10,260 nucleotides of DNA from Pseudomonadota bacterium (lineage in GTDB: Bacteria > Pseudomonadota > Alphaproteobacteria > Caulobacterales > Caulobacteraceae): contig JAEYNH010000132.1 in NCBI GenBank assembly GCA_023412655.1, forward strand, positions 1 to 10,260, written 5' to 3'. Positions 1 to 7,286 of the stretch are shown here, in pieces. How positions within the stretch are numbered: position 1 is the first letter of the stretch; each line of letters begins with the position of its first letter. The notes under the pieces are model-generated. The model worked only from the letters and a program-made list of their open reading frames with translations. It did not search any database and was not told the origin of the DNA. The position numbers and the translations under genes are program-made.

Positions 1-186
1 GTCCAGCGACGGCGTGACCGGCGCCGGCGCGGGGGCGGCGGCGGGGGTGCGCCTCTGCCCCAGCCAACGGATCTCCACGTCGCGGAACATGCCGTTCAGG
101 AAGCTGCCCAGCGCCACGAGGGCCAGCAGCGCCATCGCCTGGCGCTTCACACGCCGGTCCGCAAAGAGGCCGTCCACATAGCTCAT
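1..186 (-). CDS. hypothetical single-pass membrane protein, N-terminal part (runs off the left edge)
   Basis: The reading frame starts at ATG 186-184 and is open to the window edge, so 62 residues are visible and the C-terminus is missing. A Shine-Dalgarno-like AAGG (194-197) lies 7 nt before the ATG, which supports this start. The first ~15 residues are polar and basic (MSYVDGLFADRRVKRQ). Residues ~17-36 form one hydrophobic segment (MALLALVALGSFLNGMF), suggesting an uncleaved N-terminal anchor with a short cytoplasmic tail. After a charged stretch (RDVEIRWLGQRR) comes an Ala/Pro-rich linker (AAAPAPAPVTP), the usual spacer between an anchor and a periplasmic domain. I do not recognise the family. 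It is divergent from purU, and the 87 bp between the two starts must hold both promoters. Function unknown; the topology is inferred from hydrophobicity read by eye. Confidence 0.6.
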   Translation of the reverse strand, partial: MSYVDGLFADRRVKRQAMALLALVALGSFLNGMFRDVEIRWLGQRRTPAAAPAPAPVTPSLD

Positions 187-273
187 GGCGCCACCTTAAG
201 CCGACCTCCGCCGCCCGCAATGGTCGGGACGAGCTTGACCGCGCGGCCTTTGCCTGCGACCTCGCGCCCCGCG

Positions 274-1116
274 ATGATCCTGACGCTTTCCTGTCCCGAC
301 CAACCCGGCATCGTGGCCCGGGTTTCCGCCCTGCTCTTCGAGCGCGGCGCCAACATCCTCGACGCCCAGCAGTTCGACGACGAGGAAACCGGCCGCTTCT
401 TCATGCGCGTGGTGTTCGATCCCGGCGACACCGCCGTGGAGGGCTGGCGCGCCGCCTTCACGCCCCTGGCCGAACAGTACGCCATGAACTGGCAGATGCG
501 CGACCGCCACGAGCGGCGCCGGGTGATGATCCTCGCCTCCCAGCAGGACCACTGCCTGGCCGACCTCATGTGGCGCTGGCGTCAGGGCGAGCTGCCCATG
601 GACATCACCGCCGTGGTGTCCAACCACCCCGCCTCGACCTATCCGCACACCGACCTGCACGGGGTGGCCTTCCACCACCTGCCGATCACCGCCGAGACCA
701 AGCCCCAGCAGGAGGCCCGGCTCTGGAAGCTGATCGAGGACACCCGCACCGAGCTGGTGGTCCTCGCCCGCTACATGCAGATCCTGTCGGACGACCTGTC
801 CAAGAAGCTCGAGGGGCGCTGCATCAACATCCACCACTCGTTCCTGCCCGGCTTCAAGGGCGCCCGGCCCTACCACCAGGCCCACACCCGCGGGGTGAAG
901 GTGATCGGCGCCACCGCCCACTACGTCACCGCCGACCTCGACGAGGGGCCGATCATCGAGCAGGACGTGGAGCGCATCAGCCACCGCGACCACCCCCGCG
1001 ACCTGATCCGCAAGGGCCGGGACATCGAGCGCCGGGTGCTGGCCCGTGCGGTCCGCTGGCACCTGGAGGACCGGGTGCTGCTGAACGGCCGCAAGACGGT
1101 GGTCTTCACCGACTAG
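274..1116 (+). CDS. purU: formyltetrahydrofolate deformylase (PurU)
   Basis: Hydrolyses 10-formyl-THF to THF and formate in the cytoplasm, balancing one-carbon pools and supplying formate for purine synthesis. From ATG 274 the product is 280 aa, the usual PurU length. Residues 1-~80 are the regulatory ACT domain (ILTLSCPDQPGIVARVS). Residues ~84-280 are the formyltransferase-fold hydrolase domain, with INIHHSFLPGFKGARPY (184-200) and VTADLDEGPII (218-228). By alignment from memory with PurN, N185, H187 and D223 are the catalytic triad. An in-frame ATG at 220 would add 18 residues (MVGTSLTARPLPATSRPA) that do not look like ACT sequence; neither start has a clear Shine-Dalgarno site, so 274 is chosen on homology. 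The gene is convergent with the TauE/SafE gene, and the two stop codons overlap on one CTAG (1113-1116). Identification is secure; the exact start is less so. Confidence 0.95.
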   Translation: MILTLSCPDQPGIVARVSALLFERGANILDAQQFDDEETGRFFMRVVFDPGDTAVEGWRAAFTPLAEQYAMNWQMRDRHERRRVMILASQQDHCLADLMWRWRQGELPMDITAVVSNHPASTYPHTDLHGVAFHHLPITAETKPQQEARLWKLIEDTRTELVVLARYMQILSDDLSKKLEGRCINIHHSFLPGFKGARPYHQAHTRGVKVIGATAHYVTADLDEGPIIEQDVERISHRDHPRDLIRKGRDIERRVLARAVRWHLEDRVLLNGRKTVVFTD

Positions 1117-1832
1117 CCGCGCCAGGCCTGCCACAGCAGCTGCAGGCCCACGGCGATCATCAGCAGATAGATGATCGTGTAGAAGCGGTCCGGCTTCACG
1201 CGCCGGACCAGCCACACCCCGGCCAGGGTGGAGGCGATGGCCACCGGCGCCAGCACGGCCGAGGTGGCCAGGTTCTGCCGCGTGAACTGGCCGAGGGCCG
1301 CATAGGCGGGGACCTTCACCCAGTTCACCACCGCGAAGAAGATCGCCGTGGTCCCCACCAGGCTGGCGGGACTGAGGTTCTTGGGCAGCACCCACATCTG
1401 GAACGGCGGCTGGCCGGCATGGGCGATCTGGCTGGTGAAGCCCGAGGCCACGCCCAGCGCCGCCCCCACCGGCCAGGGGGCGTTCGACGGGGCGGTCACC
1501 CGTCCGCCCCGCTGGCTCCACAGCCGGTGGACCGCGAACAGCACCGAGATCGCCCCCAGCACCGCCAGCACCACCGTCGCCGACACCTGCGCCGCCAGCA
1601 GGTAGCCCAGGAAGATCCCCACCGCCGCGCTGGGCAGCATCAGCGCCAGCACGCCCCGGTCCCAGGTCTTCCGGAAGGCCCAGACCCCGACCACGTCCTG
1701 CAGGATCAGGATCGGCAGCAGGATGGCCGCCGCCTGGACGGGCGAGATGACCAGCGCCAGCATCGGCATGGCCACCGCGCCCACCCCGGCGAACCCGCCC
1801 TTGGCCAGCCCCATCATCACCACGGCCGGCAC
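1113..1832 (-). CDS. TauE/SafE-family membrane transporter (sulfite/organosulfonate exporter-like)
   Basis: A polytopic inner-membrane protein of the TauE/SafE (formerly DUF81) family, whose characterised members export sulfite or sulfoacetate-type anions; the substrate here is unknown. Visible marks are the N-terminal GLAKGGFAGVG (residues 8-18), the second-half repeat GFTSQIAHAGQPPFQMWVLP (131-150), and about seven to eight hydrophobic segments with a basic tail. The start given is GTG 1832-1830, the nearest conventional start codon, but it has no Shine-Dalgarno site and cuts into the first membrane helix. In-frame upstream codons encode LPFLTDPLFYALA, which fits the family N-terminus. A GAGGA (1879-1883) sits 7 nt before CTG 1871-1869, so the real start is probably that CTG, giving 252 aa. 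It follows the dehydrogenase gene by 10 nt (CTG start) or 49 nt (GTG start), suggesting co-transcription. Family call firm, substrate unknown. Confidence 0.88.
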   Translation of the reverse strand: MPAVVMMGLAKGGFAGVGAVAMPMLALVISPVQAAAILLPILILQDVVGVWAFRKTWDRGVLALMLPSAAVGIFLGYLLAAQVSATVVLAVLGAISVLFAVHRLWSQRGGRVTAPSNAPWPVGAALGVASGFTSQIAHAGQPPFQMWVLPKNLSPASLVGTTAIFFAVVNWVKVPAYAALGQFTRQNLATSAVLAPVAIASTLAGVWLVRRVKPDRFYTIIYLLMIAVGLQLLWQAWRG

Positions 1833-1878
1833 GGCCAGGGCGTAGAACAGCGGGTCGGTCAGGAAAGGCAGGACGGCG

Positions 1879-1883
1879 TCCTC
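1879..1883 (-). promoter_or_regulatory. Shine-Dalgarno site that points to a CTG start for the TauE/SafE gene
   Basis: The minus strand reads GAGGA directly at the TGA stop of the dehydrogenase gene (the stop is 1884-1882). Seven nucleotides later comes CTG (1871-1869), in frame with the transporter. No ATG, GTG or TTG lies in that frame between 1833 and 1871. Spacing is ideal for initiation at CTG, and the overlap with the upstream stop suggests translational coupling. Confidence 0.5.
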
Positions 1884-2661
1884 AGAAGATGGTGTAGCCG
1901 CCGTCGATGACGAAGCTGTCGCCGGTGTGGAACTTCGAGGCGTCCGACGCCAGGTAGACGGCGATGCCCGAGAAGTCCTCGCCCTCGCCCCAGCGCCGCA
2001 TGGGCACCCGGCCGATGGCCTTCTCGTTGAAGGTGTCCCAGGCCTGCAGGCCGGCGGTCATGTCGGTGGCGATCCAGCCGGGTAGGATCGAATTGGCCCG
2101 GATGCCGTAGCGGGCGTATTCCACGGCCAGGCCGCGAACCATCGACAGCACCGCGCCCTTGGTCGAGGCATAGGCCTGGTTGCGCGGCGCGCCATGGATG
2201 GCCGAGGTGGAGGAGGTGACCACCAGCGAGCCGCCGGGATCGCCCGCCTTCGCCCGCTCCACCATGTGCTTGGCCGCCTCGCGGAAAGTCCAGAACACGG
2301 CGTCCAGGTTCACCGTGGTGACCCGCCGCCACTTCTCGGTGGTCATCTCCTCGAACGGCGCGCCGCCGCCGATGCCGGCGTTGGCGGCCACGAAGTCCAG
2401 CCGCCCGAAGGTCTTCAGCACCTCGGCCACCGCGGCGACCACCGCCGCCTCGTCGGCCACGTCGACCTTCTGCACCAGCACATCGACGCCGTGGGCCTTC
2501 AGCGCCGCCTCGGCCTTGGCGTTCTTCTCCGGGTTCTGCCCCCAGATCGCCACCTTCGCCCCGGCCTGGGCCAAGCCCTCGGCCATCCCCAGGCCGATGC
2601 CGCCGTTGCCGCCGGTGACCAGGGCCACCTTGCCGGTCAGGTCGAACGGTTTGAACGCCAT
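1882..2661 (-). CDS. short-chain dehydrogenase/reductase (SDR), classical type
   Basis: A cytoplasmic NAD(P)-dependent oxidoreductase of the classical SDR family, 259 aa, the usual length. Seen directly: cofactor-binding TGGNGGIG (16-23), NAG (94-96), and the catalytic tetrad N118, S151, Y164 and K168 in the YASTK motif. The C-terminus RVPMRRWGEGEDFSGIAVYLASDAS...GDSFVIDGGYTIF is the standard SDR ending. FabG, gluconate 5-dehydrogenase and many alcohol/ketone reductases share this pattern, so substrate and NAD/NADP preference cannot be read from the sequence. The start ATG (2661-2659) is well supported by AGGGGAG (2669-2675) 7 nt upstream. It lies 71 bp after the RND permease stop in the same direction. 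The gap holds a TTGACC (minus strand, 2716-2711) that could be a -35 box but has no convincing -10, so read-through from the efflux operon is as likely as an own promoter. Confidence 0.9.
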   Translation of the reverse strand: MAFKPFDLTGKVALVTGGNGGIGLGMAEGLAQAGAKVAIWGQNPEKNAKAEAALKAHGVDVLVQKVDVADEAAVVAAVAEVLKTFGRLDFVAANAGIGGGAPFEEMTTEKWRRVTTVNLDAVFWTFREAAKHMVERAKAGDPGGSLVVTSSTSAIHGAPRNQAYASTKGAVLSMVRGLAVEYARYGIRANSILPGWIATDMTAGLQAWDTFNEKAIGRVPMRRWGEGEDFSGIAVYLASDASKFHTGDSFVIDGGYTIF

Positions 2662-2732
2662 GTCTTCACTCCCCTTGGTTTCCCGTCACTTGCGCGGGCG
2701 ACGCAGGGGAGGTCAAGCTCGGGTCCCAGCCT

Positions 2733-5700
2733 TCATTCCCCCGCCGTAGCAGGCGCCGCCTGCGGTTCCCGGCGACGGCGCAGCAGCCGCTCCGACAGGG
2801 ACCGGCACAGCACGTAGAACACCGGGGTGAAGATCAGGCCGAAGGCGGTCACCCCGATCATCCCGAAGAACACCGCCGTGCCCAGGGCCTGCCGCATCTC
2901 GGCCCCCGGGCCGCTGGCGATCACCAGCGGCAGCACGCCGAGGATGAAGGCGAACGAGGTCATCAGGATCGGCCGCAGCCGCGTCCGCGCCGCCTCAACC
3001 GCCGCGCTCCAGCGGTCGAGACCGCGGTCCTCGGCCTGTTTGGCGAACTCCACGATCAGGATGGCGTTCTTGGCCGCCAGGCCTATGAGCACCACCAGGC
3101 CGATCTGGGTCAGGATGTTGTTGTCCTGGCCCCGCAGGTTCACCCCCAGGATGGCCGCGAGCAGGCACATGGGCACGATCAGGATGATCGCCAGCGGCAG
3201 GGTCACGCTCTCGTACTGGGCGGCCAGCAGCAGGAAGACGAACACCACCGCCAGGCCGAAGGCGATCGGCCCGGTGTTGCCGGCCTCCTTCTGGGCGTAG
3301 GCCAGCTCGGTCCACTCGGTGCCGAAGCCCTCGGGCAGCCGCTCCTGCGCCATCTTCTCCACCGCCGCCAGGGCCTGGCCCGATGAGGCGCCGGGCTTCG
3401 TGTCGCCCTGCAGCTCGGCCGCCGGATAGAGGTTGTAGCGGACCACCCGATAGGGGCCGGAGTCGTCCCGCACCGTCGCCACCGCCCCGAGCGGCACCAT
3501 GGCCCCGCTGTTCGAGCGGGTCTGCAGGCGCTGGATGTCCGAGGCTTCGTCCCGGAACGGGGCGTCGGCCTGCGCGGTCACCCGATAGGTCCGGCCCAGA
3601 TAGTTGAAGTCGTTGACGAAGGCCGAGCCCAGGTAGGTCGACAGGGTCTCGAACACCCGCTCCGGCGGCACGCCCGCCAGTTCGGCCTTGTCCCGGTCGA
3701 TCTCGGCCCACAGGCGCGGCGTCGAGGTGTTGAACAGGGTGAAGACCGAGGTCAGCTCGGGCTTCTGGTTGCCCTCCATCATCAGGTCGACCGTGGCCTG
3801 CTCCAGGGCCCGGTACCCGGCCCCGCCGCGGTCCTGGACGATCAGCTTCCAGCCGCCGCCGGTGCCGATGCCCTGCACGGGCGGCGGCTGGATGACCAGC
3901 ACGTTCGCCCCCGGAATCGCGCCGAGCTTGGCCCGCAGCTCGTCCAGCACCTTGGCGTCGTCGATCCCCTCCTTGCCCCGCTCGTGGAAGTCGGTGAGCG
4001 TCAGGAAGATGGTGCCGGCGTTGGGGGCGTTGGTGAAGGTCGCCCCGTCCAGGCCCGTGAACGCGGCCGCGTGGATCACGCCCTTGGTGTCCAGGGCCTC
4101 GTTCGTCACCCGCCGGACCACCTCGTCCGTGCGCGCGAGGGAGGATCCGGGCGGCAGCTGCACGACGGCGATGAAATAGCCCTGGTCCTGCGCCGGGATG
4201 AAGCCCGTGGGCGTGGCCACGAACCGCCAGCCGGTGAGCAGCAGCAGGACGCCATAGATCAGCAGCATCAGCGCCACCCGCCGCACGGTGCGCGCCGTCA
4301 GCTTGCCATAGCGGGCGCTCAGCGCGTCGAAGGTGTGGTTGAACCAGCGGCCGAACCGCTGGAACGGCGCCCGCCAGCCGCTCGGCTCCGGCGGATGCTC
4401 CGGGTGGGCCCTCAGCAGCATGGCCGCCATGGCCGGCGACAGGGTCAGGGAGACGATGCACGAGATCACCGTCGCGCTGGCGATGGTCAGGGCGAACTGC
4501 TTGTAGAACTGGCCCGAAATGCCGGTGATGAAGGCCGTGGGCACGAACACCGCCACCAGCACCAGGGCGATGGCGATCAGCGCCCCGCCCACCTCGTCCA
4601 TGGTCTTGTAGGCGGCCTCCTTCGGCGTCATGCCGGCCGCGAGGTTCCGCTCCACGTTCTCGACCACCACGATGGCGTCGTCGACCACGATGCCGATGGC
4701 CAGCACCAGGCCGAACAGCGACAGGCTGTTCAGCGAGGCGCCGAAGCCGGCCATCACCGAGAACGCGCCGATCAGCGACACCGGGATCGCCAGCACCGGG
4801 ATGATCGCCGCCCGCCAGGTCTGCAGGAAGACGATCACCACCAGCACCACCAGGATCACCGCCTCGATGAGCGTCTTGCGGACCTCGTTGATGTTCTCGG
4901 CGACGTACTCCGTCGGGTTGTAGATCACCGTGTAGGCCAGGCCCGGCGGGAAGCTTTTCGCCGCCTCCTCCATGGTCTTCAGGACGCCCTCGGAGGTGGA
5001 CAGGGCGTTGGAGCCCGGCCGCTGGGCGATGCCGATGACCACCGCCTTCTGGCCCCGGTCGAGGTAGGCGTTGATGTTGTAGTCCTGGGCGCCCAGCTCC
5101 ACCCGGGCCACGTCGCGCACCCGGACCACCTGGCCGCGGTCGGCGGTGATGACGACGTTCTCGAACTGGGCCGGGTCCACCAGGCGGCCCTGGGTGGAGA
5201 CGTTCAGCTCGAAGGCCGAACCGCTGGCCGAGAACGGCGGGGCGCCGATGGAGCCGGCCGCCACCTGCACGTTCTGGCTCCGCAGGGCCTGGACGATCTC
5301 GCTGCCCGTCAGGTTGTGGGCGGCGGCCTTGTCCGGGTCGATCCACACCCGCATGGCGTAGTCGCGGGCCCCGAAGATGGTCGCATCGCCCACGCCCGGC
5401 AGCCGGGCGATCTGGTTGCGCAGCTGCAGCGTCGCATAGTTCGAGATGTATTCCGGACTGCGCGAGCCGTCCGGCGAATAGAGGTGGATCACCATCAGCA
5501 GGTCGGGCGAGGCCTTGCGGGTGACCACGCCCAGGCGGCGCACCTCCTCCGGAAGCCGGGCTTCGGCCGAGGCCACCCGGTTCTGCACCAGCACCTGGGC
5601 CGCGTTCAGATCCGTGCCCAGCTTGAAGGTGATGGTGATCGTCAGCCGCCCGTCCGAGGTGGACGAGGAGGACATGTAGAGCATGTCCTCGACCCCGTTG

Positions 5701-5912
5701 ATCTCCTGCTCCAGGGGCGTGGCCACCGTGTCGGCGATGACCTCGGCCGAGGCGCCGGGATAGACGGCGTTCACGGTGATCGTCGGGGGCGCGATCTCGG
5801 GATATTGGGCGATCGGCAGCGTCGGATAGGCGAAGGCGCCCACCAGCACGATGATCACCGAGATCACCGCCGCGAAGATCGGGCGGTCGATGAAGAAGCG
5901 GGAGAACCTCAT
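2733..5912 (-). CDS. RND efflux permease, HAE-1 family (OqxB/MexF-like)
   Basis: The inner-membrane pump of a tripartite RND system: a proton-driven antiporter that captures hydrophobic or amphiphilic compounds from the periplasm or membrane and passes them to an outer-membrane channel. 1059 aa, full length for the family. Residues 1-30 hold the hallmark FSRFFIDRPIFA start and TM1. Two large periplasmic loops (~40-340 and ~570-880) flank TM2-7 and TM8-12. Proton-relay residues are visible: D411 and D412 in TM4 (GIVVDDAIVVVENVER) and K948 in TM10 (GLAAKNAILIVEFAK). GVGDATIFGARDYAMRVW and GIGTGGGWKLIVQDRGG resemble the OqxB/MexF branch more than AcrB (comparison from memory). The ATG lies 6 nt after the adaptor stop, with GGAG (5922-5925) inside the adaptor gene 9 nt upstream, so translation is probably coupled. 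Substrates cannot be predicted from the sequence. Confidence 0.96.
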   Translation of the reverse strand: MRFSRFFIDRPIFAAVISVIIVLVGAFAYPTLPIAQYPEIAPPTITVNAVYPGASAEVIADTVATPLEQEINGVEDMLYMSSSSTSDGRLTITITFKLGTDLNAAQVLVQNRVASAEARLPEEVRRLGVVTRKASPDLLMVIHLYSPDGSRSPEYISNYATLQLRNQIARLPGVGDATIFGARDYAMRVWIDPDKAAAHNLTGSEIVQALRSQNVQVAAGSIGAPPFSASGSAFELNVSTQGRLVDPAQFENVVITADRGQVVRVRDVARVELGAQDYNINAYLDRGQKAVVIGIAQRPGSNALSTSEGVLKTMEEAAKSFPPGLAYTVIYNPTEYVAENINEVRKTLIEAVILVVLVVIVFLQTWRAAIIPVLAIPVSLIGAFSVMAGFGASLNSLSLFGLVLAIGIVVDDAIVVVENVERNLAAGMTPKEAAYKTMDEVGGALIAIALVLVAVFVPTAFITGISGQFYKQFALTIASATVISCIVSLTLSPAMAAMLLRAHPEHPPEPSGWRAPFQRFGRWFNHTFDALSARYGKLTARTVRRVALMLLIYGVLLLLTGWRFVATPTGFIPAQDQGYFIAVVQLPPGSSLARTDEVVRRVTNEALDTKGVIHAAAFTGLDGATFTNAPNAGTIFLTLTDFHERGKEGIDDAKVLDELRAKLGAIPGANVLVIQPPPVQGIGTGGGWKLIVQDRGGAGYRALEQATVDLMMEGNQKPELTSVFTLFNTSTPRLWAEIDRDKAELAGVPPERVFETLSTYLGSAFVNDFNYLGRTYRVTAQADAPFRDEASDIQRLQTRSNSGAMVPLGAVATVRDDSGPYRVVRYNLYPAAELQGDTKPGASSGQALAAVEKMAQERLPEGFGTEWTELAYAQKEAGNTGPIAFGLAVVFVFLLLAAQYESVTLPLAIILIVPMCLLAAILGVNLRGQDNNILTQIGLVVLIGLAAKNAILIVEFAKQAEDRGLDRWSAAVEAARTRLRPILMTSFAFILGVLPLVIASGPGAEMRQALGTAVFFGMIGVTAFGLIFTPVFYVLCRSLSERLLRRRREPQAAPATAGE

Positions 5913-5918
5913 CCTTGC

Positions 5919-7133
5919 CTACTCCGCGCCGTCGGCCTGGGTGGCCTGGGCGGCCGGTTGGGTCAGCACCCCCGGCGGCTTGGGCGCGGTGGGGACGCTG
6001 GGCACGATCCGGCCCGGCTGCGGCGTCACCTTGTCCCCGGCGCGCACGCGGTGCTGGCCGTCGACGATGACGCGGTCGTTGGCCGTCAGGCCGGCGCGGA
6101 TCACCCGCAGGCCGTCGACGATGGGACCCAGTTCCACCTTCCGCGGCTGCACGGTGTTCCCCTGGCCGACCACCAGCACGATCTTGTCCGACTGGTCGGT
6201 CATCACGGCCGCGTCCGGCACCAGCAGGGCGTCATACGCGCCCGAGCCCAGCAGGCGCATCCGCCCGTACATCCCCGGCGTCAGGAACAGGTCGGGGTTG
6301 CGCACCACCGCCCGCCCGCGGATCGTCCCCGAGCCGGTGTCCAGGGCGTTGTCCACGAAGTCCATCTGGCCGCGCCAGGCGTAGTCCGTCTCGTCCTGCA
6401 GCTGGATCTCCACCGGATTGGAGGCGTAGCGCGAGCTGATCCGCGTCCCGTCCCGGTTCTGCCGCTGGTACTTCAGATAGACCCCTTCCGAGCCCGAGAA
6501 GGTGAAGTGGATCGGGTCCAGCGAGACCACGGTGGTCAGCAGGGTCGGCTCTGCGCCCTCGGCGCTCACCAGATTGCCCACGTCCACCCGGCGGTCCGAG
6601 ACCCGACCCGAGATGGGGGCGGTGACCCGGGTGAAGGCCACGTCCAGCGCCCGCGCCTGGCCTGCGGCCCGCGCCGAGGCCACCGCGGCCTCGGCCGTGC
6701 GGTACTCCGCCAGCCGCGCATCGAAGCTCGCCTTGGAGACGAAGCCGCTGGCCAGCAGGGTCTCGGCCCGGTCCAGCTCGAGCTTGGCGCGGGCCGCCTG
6801 GGCCTCGGCCTGGCTCACCTGCGCGCGGGCCTGGGCGAGCTGGGCTTCATAGGGCCGCGGGTCGATGACGTAGAGCAGCTGGCCCTGTTTGACGATGTCG
6901 CCATCGCGGAAGTGGATGGAGCGGACATAGCCCGAGACCCGGGGGCGGACCTCCACCTCCTGCATGGCCTCGAAGCGGCCGACGAACTCGTCCCAATCCA
7001 CGACCTGACGGCTCAGCGGCGCCGAGACCGCCACCGGGGCCGGCCCCTGGACAGGCTCGGCCTGACGCGCGCCGCAGCCTGCGAGCGCTAACAACACCAC
7101 CACAGCCACGGTCGACCGAAGCGTCCCGAGCAT
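5919..7133 (-). CDS. RND efflux periplasmic adaptor (membrane fusion protein), lipoprotein
   Basis: Bridges the RND permease encoded immediately downstream to an outer-membrane channel. 404 aa from ATG 7133-7131. A lipoprotein signal peptide ends in LALAGC, with C20 the predicted lipidated cysteine. Domains in order: first lipoyl half ~55-92 (VEVRPRVSGYVRSIHFRDGD), alpha-helical hairpin ~95-162 (Ala/Gln/Glu-rich coiled coil), second lipoyl half ~165-200 (RVTAPISGRVSDRRVDVGNLV), beta-barrel ~205-300, membrane-proximal domain ~300-372, and a Pro/Ala-rich C-terminal tail. TAPISGRV and FLTPGMYGRMRL are typical of the AcrA/MexE/OqxA family. A GTG at 7139 is in frame but overlaps the Shine-Dalgarno AGGAG (7139-7143), which sits 5 nt before the ATG at 7133; that decides the start. 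No outer-membrane factor and no TetR, LysR or MarR regulator gene lies nearby in this window. Confidence 0.94.
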   Translation of the reverse strand: MLGTLRSTVAVVVLLALAGCGARQAEPVQGPAPVAVSAPLSRQVVDWDEFVGRFEAMQEVEVRPRVSGYVRSIHFRDGDIVKQGQLLYVIDPRPYEAQLAQARAQVSQAEAQAARAKLELDRAETLLASGFVSKASFDARLAEYRTAEAAVASARAAGQARALDVAFTRVTAPISGRVSDRRVDVGNLVSAEGAEPTLLTTVVSLDPIHFTFSGSEGVYLKYQRQNRDGTRISSRYASNPVEIQLQDETDYAWRGQMDFVDNALDTGSGTIRGRAVVRNPDLFLTPGMYGRMRLLGSGAYDALLVPDAAVMTDQSDKIVLVVGQGNTVQPRKVELGPIVDGLRVIRAGLTANDRVIVDGQHRVRAGDKVTPQPGRIVPSVPTAPKPPGVLTQPAAQATQADGAE

Positions 7134-7138
7134 GCGCA

Positions 7139-7143
7139 CTCCT
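7139..7143 (-). promoter_or_regulatory. Shine-Dalgarno site deciding the adaptor start
   Basis: AGGAG on the minus strand, 5 nt before ATG 7133-7131. The alternative GTG start (7139-7137) would have zero spacing, so the ATG is preferred. Confidence 0.7.
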
Positions 7144-7286
7144 AGATACAGGATGATGCGCCTCCGCCCGACGCGGCGACGCGTCCGGCTTAGCTGGGTG
7201 CGAGGTCCCTTTGTGTCCAGACCCGGACGGTAACGTGGCGGAAATATATCTTTCGCCGCTCGGCGAACGCCGGAAGAAACAATGAC
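7144..7286 (-). promoter_or_regulatory. upstream region of the efflux operon with several dyads
   Basis: This 143-bp spacer between the ParA gene stop and the adaptor Shine-Dalgarno site must hold the efflux-operon promoter unless the operon is transcribed from the ParA gene. Seen on reading: a perfect 7-bp inverted repeat with a 2-nt centre (TTCGCCG, CT, CGGCGAA; 7252-7267); a third copy of the arm (CGCCG, 7268-7272) that could pair alternatively; an AT-rich patch AAATATAT (7242-7249), the only one in the neighbourhood; a GACGCG/CGCGTC dyad with a 4-nt centre (7170-7185); and a weak GTCC-N6-GGAC dyad (7215-7228). I cannot place a convincing -35/-10 pair. The AT-rich patch beside the palindrome is the likeliest -10 zone, making the palindrome a possible operator. 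Alternatively it is a weak terminator hairpin for the ParA gene, but no T-run follows. Confidence 0.4.

Noticed and set aside
196..1521. 441-codon minus-strand frame across purU
   Set aside because: Antisense shadow of purU that also overlaps the end of the TauE/SafE gene; composition is not protein-like.
570..1910. 446-codon plus-strand frame across purU and the antisense of the transporter
   Set aside because: Frameshifted shadow of purU continuing through antisense DNA; low-complexity His/Arg/Pro product.
2662..2732. Possible separate promoter for the SDR gene (TTGACC as -35)
   Set aside because: No acceptable -10 hexamer lies at 16-18 bp spacing, so it is not listed as a feature, only mentioned in the gene entry.
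2995..5346. 783-codon open frame on the minus strand within the permease gene
   Set aside because: Out-of-frame shadow of the permease, rich in Gly/Arg/Pro, with no recognisable motif and no start signal.
3984..7091. Open frame of more than 1000 codons on the plus strand, antisense to the RND permease and adaptor
   Set aside because: The protein is dominated by His, Arg, Gly, Asp and Gln without domain structure. This is the antisense shadow of two well-identified high-G+C genes.
7215..7228. GTCC-N6-GGAC dyad upstream of the efflux operon
   Set aside because: Arms of only 4 bp are expected by chance in GC-rich DNA. It is noted in the region entry but not claimed as an operator.
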